From the IMG/VR virus record IMGVR_UViG_3300043773_000654, positions 1 to 33,517 of that record: a stretch of 33,517 bases of DNA. One strand, written 5' to 3'. The DNA is from a virus. Below are positions 1-8,901 of the stretch, one piece after another. The notes beneath the pieces were generated by a model, which worked only from the letters and a program-made list of their open reading frames with translations, was not told where the DNA came from and did no database searches. How positions within the stretch are numbered: the first letter of the stretch is position 1; every line of letters starts with the position of its first letter. The position numbers and the translations under genes were made by a program.

Positions 1-108
1 CAGCACAACCAACTGTTGCTAATGAAAACTTTATATTCACAAGCGGCACTGGTAACTACATTGCGCAAGGTCAAATGCTTTATTACTGTCCGATTGAGGG
101 CAGCACAT
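1..108. repeat. Left copy of 108-bp terminal direct repeat
   Basis: Bases 1-108 are identical to 33410-33517. The repeat lies inside one long open reading frame that stays in frame across the join, so it is best read as the overlap of a circular assembly or a permuted genome, not as a functional repeat. Confidence 0.95.
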
Positions 109-356
109 TATCTGAAAAGGAAACTATCGATGTGAGCAACTTCGACAATGACTATTACATAACACCAATTTGGAAAACTGAATATGTAACCTTTACCGCA
201 CCGTTTTCGATGGCAGATTTTGAAGATGTTAAAGTAAATCCTTATGGGGCGATTCGTTTTAGATGCTCAGACACTTACTACATTGGTAACATTGTTGAAA
301 TCAATCACGATCCGAACGAGGGATTAGCAGAATTTAAACTTTTAATTAGAAGATAA
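1..356 (+). CDS. C-terminal part of the 736-aa tail protein (continues from 31555)
   Basis: This is the 3' end of the large tail gene that starts at 31555 and crosses the circular join. Position 75 corresponds to 33484, which is 643 codons from the start at 31555, so the frame is kept. The ATG at 75 is an internal methionine and not a start. The reading frame ends with TAA at 354-356, whose last base is the A of the next ATG (TAATG), so the downstream tail gene is probably translationally coupled. The segment contributes roughly the last 118 residues and shows no recognised domain. See the entry at 31555 for the main description. Confidence 0.9.
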   Translation, partial: AQPTVANENFIFTSGTGNYIAQGQMLYYCPIEGSTLSEKETIDVSNFDNDYYITPIWKTEYVTFTAPFSMADFEDVKVNPYGAIRFRCSDTYYIGNIVEINHDPNEGLAEFKLLIRR

Positions 357-1240
357 TGGCAGCAATATTAAACATACCTAATAGCTTTGTAACCTTTTAC
401 AACCTGGCAAATGACTTAGGCATACCCGAGTATGTAACCGATACCGAGTGCGGAATACAAAAAGACTTTTGCTTACCGATTTATGATGAAAAAGATTTAG
501 CTTTTCAAGTAAACATTGCATCAAGCGAAGTATTGACTTCTGCCAATATAGATGTTCAATTAATACCCGCATCAGGAACGGGAATAACCTTAACTGGGTA
601 TAGCATTTCAGTTGTGGCTAATGGCATTTATGGAGGCTCAATACCGATTTATAATATTTATATTAACTTTTTGGGGAGTGATTTAACTAATGGAATAAGT
701 GAGGGCGATTGTTTTCAAATAGGTATGCTTACGGGTGGCAGTATTGATTTAGCATATTTTGTATCCAACCAATGCTTTAAAAAGGTTAACGATAAATGTT
801 TGACAACTAAACTTCAATACATAAACACATCTAATGCGTTTGGGTTTGTTTACAGAGCGTTTGGCACGTTTCCATTTATATCATTAACTTATAATTTTAT
901 CCGCTTACCATTGTACTTTAAAGAGCCAAACATTAGCAGCGACAAAACTGTTTACGTTAGACCTGATGGAAGCCGCCAACTATTATCGGCACGATTGGCG
1001 AAGCGTTATAAAGGTTATGTCGATGAGGTGCCGGAGGAAGTGCATCAAAATTTAGTAATTGCATTGAATCATGATGGAATTTACTTTACACCCGAAAACT
1101 TTACGACTCAAATACAAGCACGATTTGAGGATGAGTATAACAATAATTATCCCGAAATAATGCAGAACGTAAACATTTGGAGCTCAGATTTTACTATCTT
1201 TGAAACGCCATTTAACAACTTTAACTCTAACTGCGAATGA
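356..1240 (+). CDS. Putative distal tail protein, 294 aa
   Basis: The product is 294 residues, rich in Asn, Ile, Thr and aromatic residues with scattered cysteines, as expected for a beta-rich virion protein. I do not recognise a named domain. It follows the large tail protein through a TAATG stop-start overlap and overlaps the next gene by four bases (ATGA), so it belongs to the same late operon. Its place after the tape measure and the 736-residue tail protein suggests a distal tail or baseplate component. A fragment around residues 200-212 (VRPDGSRQLLSAR) hints at a separate C-terminal region. Role is inferred from position only. Confidence 0.6.
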   Translation: MAAILNIPNSFVTFYNLANDLGIPEYVTDTECGIQKDFCLPIYDEKDLAFQVNIASSEVLTSANIDVQLIPASGTGITLTGYSISVVANGIYGGSIPIYNIYINFLGSDLTNGISEGDCFQIGMLTGGSIDLAYFVSNQCFKKVNDKCLTTKLQYINTSNAFGFVYRAFGTFPFISLTYNFIRLPLYFKEPNISSDKTVYVRPDGSRQLLSARLAKRYKGYVDEVPEEVHQNLVIALNHDGIYFTPENFTTQIQARFEDEYNNNYPEIMQNVNIWSSDFTIFETPFNNFNSNCE

Positions 1241-2106
1241 CAACTGGAATACTTTTAATAGGAATAGGACATAAAAATTATGGGTGCATGGCTGCAAACC
1301 TTGCGATGTCATTACGTGCAAACGGTTGTGACTTACCTATAACATTAATAACGCAAGCCGATACTATCACGCGTTTAGATGAAGACTACAAAGCATTGTT
1401 TACAGAGATAAAAGAAATCCCGCCACATTGCTACACACTTAATGATAACGAAACGTGTTACATCAAAGCAAAGGCGCACATGGATGAGTTAACGCCTTAT
1501 GACTATACGTTGTTTATTGATGCCGATGTGATTATGATTAACAACCACAAAATAAACGAGGTAATCGAATCGCTAAAGGGCATTGATTTTGCGGTAAAAA
1601 ATAGCGGGTTTAAAAACTATGATAGTGATGAGATTACTGCCGATTCAAAGCAATGGGCTAACTTATTAGAAGTAAAAGATGCGTTCGGATTTACAACTGA
1701 AAAGATTTGGAATGTGCATTCCGAGTTTATATGGTGGAAAAAAGGACATCCATTGTTTGCAAAGTGGGTAGAAAACTTTGAAAACATACGTGTAAAAAAC
1801 ATTGAGTTTGCAGGATGCATACCCGATGAGTTACCGTTATGGATTGCAATGTGCCAGTTAGGTGTTGACTGCCATCAAGAAATGTATCACCCTACTTTTT
1901 GGCCAATGGATTCAACTAAAACAATGCGCTTAAAGGATTTAACAGATGACTATTGTGGTGTATCTATTGGAGGTAACAGAATAAGTGAAGTTCAATTAAC
2001 AATCTATAACAACCTTGTGCAAATTCATGCATTAAGAATGAATATGCGATATAAATTTTTACAACAGCCTAAAAGAAGATGGGCTCCAGAACGCCATACT
2101 TATTAA
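1237..2106 (+). CDS. Glycosyltransferase-like protein (GT-A fold candidate)
   Basis: The 289-residue product begins with a Rossmann-like strand (GILLIGIGHKNYGCMAANLA) and carries a DAD motif at residues 95-97 in the context LFIDADVIM, the typical metal and nucleotide-sugar binding DxD of GT-A transferases. A later stretch, HSEFIWWKKGHPLFAKW followed by DELPLWIAM, resembles the acceptor-side region of GT8-like enzymes. It probably transfers a sugar from a nucleotide donor; the acceptor is unknown. It sits between tail genes and the portal gene, overlaps the upstream gene by four bases, and is followed at once by the portal start. Virion glycosylation or surface-glycan modification are both possible. 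Family membership is inferred from motifs. Confidence 0.65.
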   Translation: MTTGILLIGIGHKNYGCMAANLAMSLRANGCDLPITLITQADTITRLDEDYKALFTEIKEIPPHCYTLNDNETCYIKAKAHMDELTPYDYTLFIDADVIMINNHKINEVIESLKGIDFAVKNSGFKNYDSDEITADSKQWANLLEVKDAFGFTTEKIWNVHSEFIWWKKGHPLFAKWVENFENIRVKNIEFAGCIPDELPLWIAMCQLGVDCHQEMYHPTFWPMDSTKTMRLKDLTDDYCGVSIGGNRISEVQLTIYNNLVQIHALRMNMRYKFLQQPKRRWAPERHTY

Positions 2107-4056
2107 ATGGAAACCGAAAACAAATACATTATTATTGATGCCGATATTGTTGCCGATGTCGCACGTAATCCACACATAGAAGATGAGGAGTATGTTAACT
2201 TTCAATACTATTCCGATGGAGAATATCCGCGTAAATTAATTGATGAGGTAAGACCTAACGAGCACATAATCGTTAAGGAATATCGCAAGAAAACTTATGA
2301 GGCGGTGTTCAGCGAGGTTTACGATCGCGTGTTAAATGCACTTAATAAAATACAACGTGCGGATGGATTCTTTTTAAAGTTTCCAGACACACAATATCCA
2401 CGAATTGCCAAAGATGAGGACTTAAAAACATACCTCACAAAAAACTTTACCGCTTCCAAGTCATTAATGAATTGGGCTTTTCAAGTGGGGTTAAAACAAT
2501 ATACAATCGATGCTAACGGTGTTATTATTGTTTGGGCAGAACAAGCTGAGCCGACTGAATATAAGAAGCCTAAACCTTACGTAATCAATTCAAGTAGCAT
2601 TGTTTATCATTACGAGGGCAATAGCATCGTTTACAAAGATGATGACAATGGCAATGTATATTATTCGATTGATAAGATTAGTTGGTCAAAGTGGCGCAAG
2701 AAAAAGAAAGGCAACGGGTTTGATTTAGTTGAGGAAACATTGCATGGCTTAGGTGTATTTCCTGGCTTTACAATTGGTGGTGTTGTAGAAGAGGAGGAGG
2801 AACTTGGCCGAGAATATCAAAGCAGATTAAAAGCTATGTTACCATGGCTTAACGTGGCAACGGTTGAATTTAGTGATTTACGCGCCGAGATAACGCAACA
2901 CATACATTCAACGGTTTGGATTTACCAGGATGAGCAATGTAAAAGTTGCAACGGTCAAGGATTTACCTTTACCAAAGAGCAAGAGCGTGTGCCATGTACT
3001 AATAGTAAGTGTAAAGATGGGCAGATACCGACATCACCTTACGAAACTATACGTGTAAGACCTGCGAAAACATCGATGGGAGAAGTGCCAGCACCGACTC
3101 CACCGATGGGCTACATTCAGAAGCAAACCGAGATTGCTGAGTTGCAGGATAAACGCATAAACGAAATGCGTTATCGTTCGTTAGCTGCCATCAATATGCA
3201 GTTTTTAGAGGCACAACCAGCGGCTCAAAGTGGTGTTGCAAAGGCATACGATAGAGATGAAACTAACAACACTTTTTATGGTGTTGCAGTTGACTTAGGA
3301 ACTATAATGACAAACATTGCTGAGTTATGTGCAATGTGGAGATATAAAGAGATATACGATGTGGCAACCATTAAATCAATGGTGCCAGTTTGCGTTGTGC
3401 CAAATCAGTTTGATATCTTAGGCAGTCAACTAATATTGGAAGAGATTAAAGCGGCTAAGGATAGCGGTCTAAACGATGCGGTATTGAGCGCTCAAGAGTT
3501 GGAATATATTGTTAAGAGATTCCCAAATGACATCGCAATGCAAGATATGTTACGTGATGCATTCAACCTTGACCCTGCGAGTGGTAAAACGCAAGAGGAG
3601 AAAGCGTTATTGGTAAGCAATAAGATGCTATCTAAAACAGATGCAGTTATAAGCACATACATTCAAGATTTCGTGCAACGTGCATACGCTGAGAATCCTG
3701 AATTCAACCGCTTAGATAAGTCAAGGCAACAAGCGGTATTGAATGCATTTGCAGTTGAGAAGTTAAAAGAAATAAACACTAAAGACATATTGTTTAATCA
3801 GATATTTAATATAAACGAAGCACAATCAACAATTGGTGGGCCATCTCCTGCGGATTTGAAATACACAGTCGGAGGTTTAACGGGTATTATTGAAATTGTT
3901 AAAGCGGTAAGTAGTGGTGTTTACGATTTAGAGGCAGCTATTGAAATGGTTATGGATAGATTTGGATTAACTTATGAGCAAGCAAAAGCGCAATTAGGAA
4001 CACCAAAAATTATAACATCTGATGAAGAGTTGAATAAGGTAACACAATTGACTTAA
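2107..4056 (+). CDS. Portal protein candidate with internal zinc-finger-like insert
   Basis: The 649-residue product has the length and position of a portal protein: it is followed directly by a Mu gpF-like head protein, then scaffold and capsid genes. The stretch around residues 375-400 (QSGVAKAYDRDETNN, then YGVAVDLGTIM) resembles the long-helix and stem region of portals. An unusual insert at residues 278-302 has Cys278, Cys281, Cys297 and Cys302 in a CxxCxGxG...CxxxxCxxG layout, like half of a DnaJ zinc finger. Portals form the dodecameric DNA channel at one capsid vertex. The gene ends in TAATG, coupled to the next gene. The identification rests on context and overall pattern, not on a diagnostic motif. 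Confidence 0.7.
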   Translation: METENKYIIIDADIVADVARNPHIEDEEYVNFQYYSDGEYPRKLIDEVRPNEHIIVKEYRKKTYEAVFSEVYDRVLNALNKIQRADGFFLKFPDTQYPRIAKDEDLKTYLTKNFTASKSLMNWAFQVGLKQYTIDANGVIIVWAEQAEPTEYKKPKPYVINSSSIVYHYEGNSIVYKDDDNGNVYYSIDKISWSKWRKKKKGNGFDLVEETLHGLGVFPGFTIGGVVEEEEELGREYQSRLKAMLPWLNVATVEFSDLRAEITQHIHSTVWIYQDEQCKSCNGQGFTFTKEQERVPCTNSKCKDGQIPTSPYETIRVRPAKTSMGEVPAPTPPMGYIQKQTEIAELQDKRINEMRYRSLAAINMQFLEAQPAAQSGVAKAYDRDETNNTFYGVAVDLGTIMTNIAELCAMWRYKEIYDVATIKSMVPVCVVPNQFDILGSQLILEEIKAAKDSGLNDAVLSAQELEYIVKRFPNDIAMQDMLRDAFNLDPASGKTQEEKALLVSNKMLSKTDAVISTYIQDFVQRAYAENPEFNRLDKSRQQAVLNAFAVEKLKEINTKDILFNQIFNINEAQSTIGGPSPADLKYTVGGLTGIIEIVKAVSSGVYDLEAAIEMVMDRFGLTYEQAKAQLGTPKIITSDEELNKVTQLT

Positions 4057-4973
4057 TGGCGGTTGGAAGTAAAGAAATACAATCAACATTAAACGCCATT
4101 GATAATGGTTTGATTACTTGGAATGAGGCAATGCCAAAAATCCAAGAGCAAATCTATCGGAGGATGTTACAATTTCAACGTGAGTTAGGTGTTCAAGGCG
4201 ATACGATAACAAACTCAGTTAAGAACATTAAACTGTTATCCAGTCTTAAGAGTGATTTGGAAACAATCATTTTAGATGACTCAGACTATGGCGAAAGCGT
4301 AACGAAATTTGCAAAGCTTTACGATAAGGTAAACGCGCTTAACTTTTCTTATTACAAAGCAATTGAAAAGAAATTCAAACCGCCCAAAGTAGTTGAGGCA
4401 ATAAGGCAACAATCAATATCGGTTACGTTGGAGGGGTTAACCGAATCGGGATTGAATCAAAACCTTATCACTCCAGTGCGCGAAATGATTAACACCTATG
4501 TAACTACGGGTGGAAGTTACTCTAAGCTATCTAAGGAACTAAACAACTACATCAATGGCACACCAACGATTGATGGCGCATTAGTTAAGTACACAAAACA
4601 GATTGCAACCGACTCAATCAATCAATACAACGCAACCGTTAACCAAGCTATAAGCGCGGATTTGGGTTGGGATTGGTTTCGCTATGTGGGCAGTAATATA
4701 AAGACAACACGAACGTTTTGTAAGGCATTAACGCAAAAGCAATACTACCACAGAAGCGAACTGCCAAAGATTATCAAAGGTAACTTTGCAGAATTTAAAG
4801 AAATGCAAGGAGAAATCAATCCACGCACTGACTTACCGCAAGGAATGATTGAGGACACTAACCCAAGTAACTTCCAAACTTATCGAGGCGGTTATAACTG
4901 CGGTCATCAAGCATATCCGATACCCGCTTCACTTGTACCTAAGAATATAATTGCTACATTTGCAAATAAATAA
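4056..4973 (+). CDS. Mu gpF-like minor head / head morphogenesis protein
   Basis: The 305-residue product has a helical N-terminal half and a C-terminal segment typical of the phage Mu F-like head morphogenesis family (PF04233): DWFRYVGS near residue 205, then TRTFCKALTQK, and the closing GYNCGHQAYPIP near residue 285, where conserved Cys and His residues fall. Members are minor capsid proteins found beside the portal in many siphophages. The start ATG overlaps the portal stop (TAATG), which fixes it. The gene is followed by a short gap of 17 bases and a small gene of unknown role. Confidence 0.8.
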   Translation: MAVGSKEIQSTLNAIDNGLITWNEAMPKIQEQIYRRMLQFQRELGVQGDTITNSVKNIKLLSSLKSDLETIILDDSDYGESVTKFAKLYDKVNALNFSYYKAIEKKFKPPKVVEAIRQQSISVTLEGLTESGLNQNLITPVREMINTYVTTGGSYSKLSKELNNYINGTPTIDGALVKYTKQIATDSINQYNATVNQAISADLGWDWFRYVGSNIKTTRTFCKALTQKQYYHRSELPKIIKGNFAEFKEMQGEINPRTDLPQGMIEDTNPSNFQTYRGGYNCGHQAYPIPASLVPKNIIATFANK

Positions 4974-4990
4974 TTAAACCCAATAATAAA

Positions 4991-5335
4991 ATGGAAACAA
5001 ATCCGACACTATTTAAATTACTAAAGATTACAAACGTGCGAAACGAAGTTAATTACTTTCCACTAAACCGCACTAACAAACAATTTCATGAAACTTATAA
5101 GCGTTCACTAAGCAATGAAAAACGCGAAAAGTACAAAGTTGAGGAAGTTGAATTAACAACCGAGCAAGCGGCAGAGTTAGGTGTTGCTGAAGCACACGCT
5201 ATTCTTTACCCACCGACACGCAAAGGGCAACCGAATGCAGCAAACACAAATATCATGGAGATGCTTATTGCGCAAAATGCTAAGTTAATGGAGATGTTAG
5301 AGTCTAAAAACGAAACAATTAAACCAAAGAAATAA
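4991..5335 (+). CDS. Small head-module protein of unknown function, 114 aa
   Basis: The product is 114 residues, basic and charged, with no membrane segment. The last third (residues about 84-110) is predicted by eye to be helical, with repeated MEML and KLMEML patterns that could form a coiled coil. It lies between the gpF-like head protein and the scaffold candidate and ends in TAATG, overlapping a tiny Cys-containing reading frame. A role in head assembly is inferred from position only; I do not recognise the family. Confidence 0.65.
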   Translation: METNPTLFKLLKITNVRNEVNYFPLNRTNKQFHETYKRSLSNEKREKYKVEEVELTTEQAAELGVAEAHAILYPPTRKGQPNAANTNIMEMLIAQNAKLMEMLESKNETIKPKK

Positions 5336-5391
5336 TGGCAAAGCAAACTAAACCTAAAGGCGGCTGCAAAGGATGTGGCGGTGCACGTTAA
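5335..5391 (+). CDS. Tiny CxxC peptide, 18 aa
   Basis: A complete 19-codon reading frame starts on the TAATG overlap with the upstream gene and encodes 18 residues, MAKQTKPKGGCKGCGGAR. It is basic, Gly-rich and has a CxxC pair that could bind a metal. The tight coupling and the codon pattern favour a real gene, but the size makes chance possible. Another small Cys/Gly motif protein (CGCGG) is encoded at 28319-28519. Confidence 0.45.
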   Translation: MAKQTKPKGGCKGCGGAR

Positions 5392-5414
5392 TTATAATTT
5401 AAAACACAAACAAA

Positions 5415-6293
5415 ATGGCAATATTAGCTGATACAATTAAAAAATTACTTACCAAAGCGGGTTTCGACCTTAACTCTGAAACATACAGACAACTTATAGG
5501 CATCAAAGAACTGGTTGCCGAGATACCTGATGAGGTTGACCAATCATTGACAACTCTTATGAGTGCAAATGAGGCTAAGAATAACATCGATATTAAGAAA
5601 CATTTTAAAGCCGAAGCACTTGATCCGTTTAACAATAAAGTTTCAACATGGCTTAAAGACAATGGCGCAGATGATGATACTATCAAACTGATTACTGATG
5701 ACCCAAACACGTACAACAAAGTTGAGGTAGCAATTAAGAAGATTGCTGAATTAAAATCAAAGCAAATTGATGGCAAAGGCGATAAAGCAGAACTTGAACG
5801 TAAGATTAACGAACTAAGTGCACAACTTTCTAAGGCCGCAACCGATGCCGCATTTGAAAAGCAAAGTGCTATTGATGCGATTGTTGCAAAGTATGATGGC
5901 GAGTTTACAGAGATGGAAATTAACCGCATAATTTCATCTAAAAAGTTGCCAGGTCAGTTTGGTTTGGATGTTGAATCTAAGATTGCGCGTGAGTTTTTGA
6001 ATAAGAAACTTGCTGAAAAAAGTGCGGCAATAAAAAAAATTGATGGTAAGTTAAAATTAGTTGCAAAAGATGATGATAAAATGCTTATCTTTGACAACGG
6101 AAAGGAACTCGACCTTGACACTCTCACAGATATGGCCTTGGCCGACAACAAGTTTTTGAAAGTATCTGACAACGGAGGCGGTATGCCACCAAAGTCGACA
6201 CAGAGCCAACAAAGCTCATCTAAACCATCTGCCGCGGCAGCCAACGCTTTAAGCGACTTAGACATCGCATTGCAAGGTTTCGGGCAGAAATAA
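5415..6293 (+). CDS. Capsid scaffolding protein candidate
   Basis: The 292-residue product is strongly charged, rich in Lys, Asp, Glu and Ala and largely helical. A coiled-coil stretch lies near residues 100-160 (ELERKINELSAQLSKAA). The C-terminal tail is a low-complexity Ser/Gln/Ala region (GGGMPPKSTQSQQSSSKPS). This composition, together with the position directly before the major capsid candidate and the absence of any prohead protease signature, fits a scaffolding protein that guides procapsid assembly and then leaves. No enzymatic motif is visible. An alternative is a structural minor head protein. Confidence 0.65.
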   Translation: MAILADTIKKLLTKAGFDLNSETYRQLIGIKELVAEIPDEVDQSLTTLMSANEAKNNIDIKKHFKAEALDPFNNKVSTWLKDNGADDDTIKLITDDPNTYNKVEVAIKKIAELKSKQIDGKGDKAELERKINELSAQLSKAATDAAFEKQSAIDAIVAKYDGEFTEMEINRIISSKKLPGQFGLDVESKIAREFLNKKLAEKSAAIKKIDGKLKLVAKDDDKMLIFDNGKELDLDTLTDMALADNKFLKVSDNGGGMPPKSTQSQQSSSKPSAAAANALSDLDIALQGFGQK

Positions 6294-6307
6294 ACACATA
6301 AAATATC

Positions 6308-7420
6308 ATGGCATTAGGTTATTGCCCCGCGATGCTCCAACATATGAAATTCATAATTGGACAAAACGCACCAGAACATAAGATTACTCCTACGGGATTT
6401 TTACGCGCTGCCTTAGAGAAAGGCGCAAACGCGACACCAATCGCTGACTCTTTACAACTTGCAAACACTGCGGGTCATATTAAAGATTTAAGATTGAAAT
6501 ACTACCAACGTACAACACCAGCACAAATGTCAACTGCTGACAACTGTGATATTGACTTAGTACAAGCGTATGATGAGATTACTATTGATACAACTTCAAT
6601 TGTAAAATTCGGATTACATTTTGACCAAGCAACTATCGCACGTTACTGCGATGAGGCTTCTGCAACTGTATCAATAGGTGGTGCACCAACTCCATTTATG
6701 CAAGAGCACTTAGCAGGCTTAATGGCTGCTATGAATGGTTTCGTTGGTAAGATTGACCAAACATTGTTAGGTCAAGTTACTTGGGGTACAAATGTTGTTA
6801 CGGGTGTAAATACATCAACAACCGTTAACTTCAACGATGACTCTACTGTAAACAACTTCTCTGAGGGTTGGACAAAAGTATTAACTGATTACCGCAGCAA
6901 TGAGGGTCAAGGTAGACCAATCGTTGTAGGAAGTGGTTTAGTTGATTCTGCATACGTTCAATCTTTGAATCCTGCAATGACTCAATACGCTACGTTAAAC
7001 AACGCGGCCGCTGCTGGTAACATTGATTACTACCACGATATCTATTCAGGTACATCTTGGGGGTCAAATCAGTTTGCAGTATTGATGCCTGGAACTTTTG
7101 GTATTGTTGAATTAGACCGTTACAAAGGATTCAGAGCACAACAACTTGGTTTATCTACATTCTGGAACATGGCAATGCCATTTGAAATGCCAGGAAGTGA
7201 GGGAACTTTAGGTATGTTAAACATCGATTTCCAATTAAGAGAGATTGACTGCCCTACTGAAACCACAGTTGGTTACGAATCTGCAACGCTTGGAGCAGGA
7301 TATTCTTTGATTATGTCTAAGAGATTTGCATTATGGCAAGTGCCAAGTGATGCTTACTTAGCATCTGACAGATTAACTGGCAACAATGGAAGTTTACGTT
7401 ACACCGCAACTAACTCTTAA
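6308..7420 (+). CDS. Major capsid protein candidate
   Basis: The 370-residue product lies directly after the scaffold candidate and before connector genes. It has the size, neutral composition and lack of Cys-rich or enzymatic motifs expected of an HK97-fold capsid protein. A long N-terminal region with many Ala and Thr residues is followed by beta-rich segments such as YSGTSWGSNQFAVLMPG near residue 250 and PFEMPGSEGTLGMLNIDFQL near 300. Codons are better balanced than in the early region, as is usual for a highly expressed gene. The identification is from order and pattern; mass spectrometry of virions would settle it. Confidence 0.75.
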   Translation: MALGYCPAMLQHMKFIIGQNAPEHKITPTGFLRAALEKGANATPIADSLQLANTAGHIKDLRLKYYQRTTPAQMSTADNCDIDLVQAYDEITIDTTSIVKFGLHFDQATIARYCDEASATVSIGGAPTPFMQEHLAGLMAAMNGFVGKIDQTLLGQVTWGTNVVTGVNTSTTVNFNDDSTVNNFSEGWTKVLTDYRSNEGQGRPIVVGSGLVDSAYVQSLNPAMTQYATLNNAAAAGNIDYYHDIYSGTSWGSNQFAVLMPGTFGIVELDRYKGFRAQQLGLSTFWNMAMPFEMPGSEGTLGMLNIDFQLREIDCPTETTVGYESATLGAGYSLIMSKRFALWQVPSDAYLASDRLTGNNGSLRYTATNS

Positions 7421-7423
7421 TAA

Positions 7424-8446
7424 ATGAGTTGTTTTGACGGAATCGTAAAACTCAACGGTTGCTCAATTACAGAGGTGCCGCAGGCTGTTTATTCTTTAAA
7501 CAGCCTGCCAGGCATTTCATTAAAATCATTTGAGCAAGTAGCCAATAGTGAGCAACAAAATTACATCGGCGTATGGAATGCTATCAATGAACGTGCTGAG
7601 GCGCGAATGAAGAATCAAATTATATCGTACATGTCAACCCGTTACGATATCAAAAGAGTGCGTAGGACAGTCGATGTGTTTGGCGATGATGAGTTACCCT
7701 CAACAAGTAACAATTTATTCAAGGGCATCGTTATAAATTCGGCTTACACACTTGTTGACAATTGGAAGATTAGCCCATTGCAAACAACAACGGTTGACAA
7801 AATAAGATTTTACAAGTCAAGCACCACAACTGCAACGACAATTGATGTAAAGTTTTTTAATTACTTATCTAAGGAAGTACTATTCACTAAGACTTTAACC
7901 GTTGCAAATATGGTTAATGGTTGGAATGAATTCTCTATACTAAAACAATTTGATTGCGCTATTTTAGCCATCGGTTTTTTAGACACAAACATTAACGGTG
8001 TTACCTATTCGACCACCGATTCAGATACGTTTTTTGCCAGTTGTTTTAGCGCTTATTATGACTGCGGAACATGCGGTCAAATCAATGGTTTTGTTTCATC
8101 AAATTCAAGTGCAAACGGAACACTAACATACAACACTATTGCTGACTCATTACAAGTACTATTAACACTTGGATGCAGTTATGATTCTGCGGTTTGTTCA
8201 AATAGAATGCTGTTTGCTGAAGCTTATTGGTATGCATTAGGCATCGAGTTTATGACTGAGCGTTTATATTCGGAAAGAACAAACTTCTACACAACGGTTA
8301 AACGTGAGGAGGCTAACGAGTTGTTAGCATTATACACAACACGTTATGAGGAGGCAATTAAGAATGCATTAGGCGGCATTAAATTAGAATGTGATGCATG
8401 TTTAGAGTGCAATAGTCAAATACAAGTGTTTACTCAGCTACCTTAA
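7424..8446 (+). CDS. Head-tail connector candidate, 340 aa
   Basis: The product is 340 residues. The N-terminal third (ISLKSFEQVANSEQQNYIGVW..., then ARMKNQIISYMSTRYDIKR) is helical and could be an adaptor domain. The middle third is beta-rich, with Thr/Phe strands and a CGTCG cluster near residue 210. Helices and a Cys pair (CDACLEC) close the protein. It starts four bases after the capsid gene and overlaps the next gene by one base. Position suggests a head completion or connector protein, possibly with a decorating beta domain. Bases 7480-7508 inside it form a perfect 12-bp hairpin. Confidence 0.55.
   Translation: MSCFDGIVKLNGCSITEVPQAVYSLNSLPGISLKSFEQVANSEQQNYIGVWNAINERAEARMKNQIISYMSTRYDIKRVRRTVDVFGDDELPSTSNNLFKGIVINSAYTLVDNWKISPLQTTTVDKIRFYKSSTTTATTIDVKFFNYLSKEVLFTKTLTVANMVNGWNEFSILKQFDCAILAIGFLDTNINGVTYSTTDSDTFFASCFSAYYDCGTCGQINGFVSSNSSANGTLTYNTIADSLQVLLTLGCSYDSAVCSNRMLFAEAYWYALGIEFMTERLYSERTNFYTTVKREEANELLALYTTRYEEAIKNALGGIKLECDACLECNSQIQVFTQLP
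7480..7508 (+). other. Perfect 12-bp intragenic hairpin
   Basis: GCAGGCTGTTTA (7480-7491) pairs without mismatch with TAAACAGCCTGC (7497-7508) around a five-base loop TTCTT. It lies about 57 bases into the connector candidate and 60 bases after the capsid stop. No T-run follows, so it is not a standard terminator; an mRNA-stabilising or translation-tuning role is possible. Confidence 0.75.
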
Positions 8447-8901
8447 TGGATATAACCTCTAACATACCATTTGTGATTGGCAATATACTTGCTAAGTTTC
8501 GAGAACTTGGAAACCCCGAAACGGTTTCAAGGGCTGCGGCTATTGCGGTGCTGCCTGAGTTGCATTATCGCATTCATACAAGCGGTAAAAAAACGGATGG
8601 TAGTAAGATAGGAACGTATAGCAATAGCTATTTAAAGATAAGACAATCACAATACAATCGAACTGCGGATAGTACTGTTATTGCATCGTTGACAAGGCAG
8701 TTAGAGGGTGCTTATACATTAAAAGCAACTGAGAAAGGTTACACAATTGATAATTTAGGTAACACAATAGAAAACGATAGTAAAACAAAAACAGAATATT
8801 TAACTGAGAAATATGGTGAAATTTGGGCATTGTCAGAACGTGAGCTTGAAATGACTCAAATCGTTGCGCAAGAAACCGCTTTATTAATAATGAACAAATG
8901 A
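8446..8901 (+). CDS. Neck/head completion protein candidate, 151 aa
   Basis: The product is 151 residues. The segment LPELHYRIHTSGKKTDGSKIG (split here by description: residues about 37-57) is reminiscent of HK97 gp10-like neck proteins, in which a conserved basic loop follows the first helices. The C-terminus (EIWALSERELEMTQIVAQET) is helical. The start overlaps the upstream stop (TAATG) and the end overlaps the next gene by four bases (ATGA). With the next gene it forms the expected head-closure and tail-terminator pair. Family assignment is tentative. Confidence 0.55.
   Translation: MDITSNIPFVIGNILAKFRELGNPETVSRAAAIAVLPELHYRIHTSGKKTDGSKIGTYSNSYLKIRQSQYNRTADSTVIASLTRQLEGAYTLKATEKGYTIDNLGNTIENDSKTKTEYLTEKYGEIWALSERELEMTQIVAQETALLIMNK

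Noticed and set aside
1-108. Terminal repeat as an attachment site or functional terminal repeat
   Set aside because: No integrase is present and the repeat lies in the middle of an open tail gene; circular assembly overlap explains it.
75-356. Independent 93-residue gene at the window start
   Set aside because: The ATG at 75 is an internal Met of the tail protein that runs over the circular join.
5399-5929. Open frame of 176 codons on the minus strand opposite the scaffold candidate
   Set aside because: Ser/Leu/Ala-rich antisense shadow of a charged helical gene, with no neighbour on its strand and no promoter.
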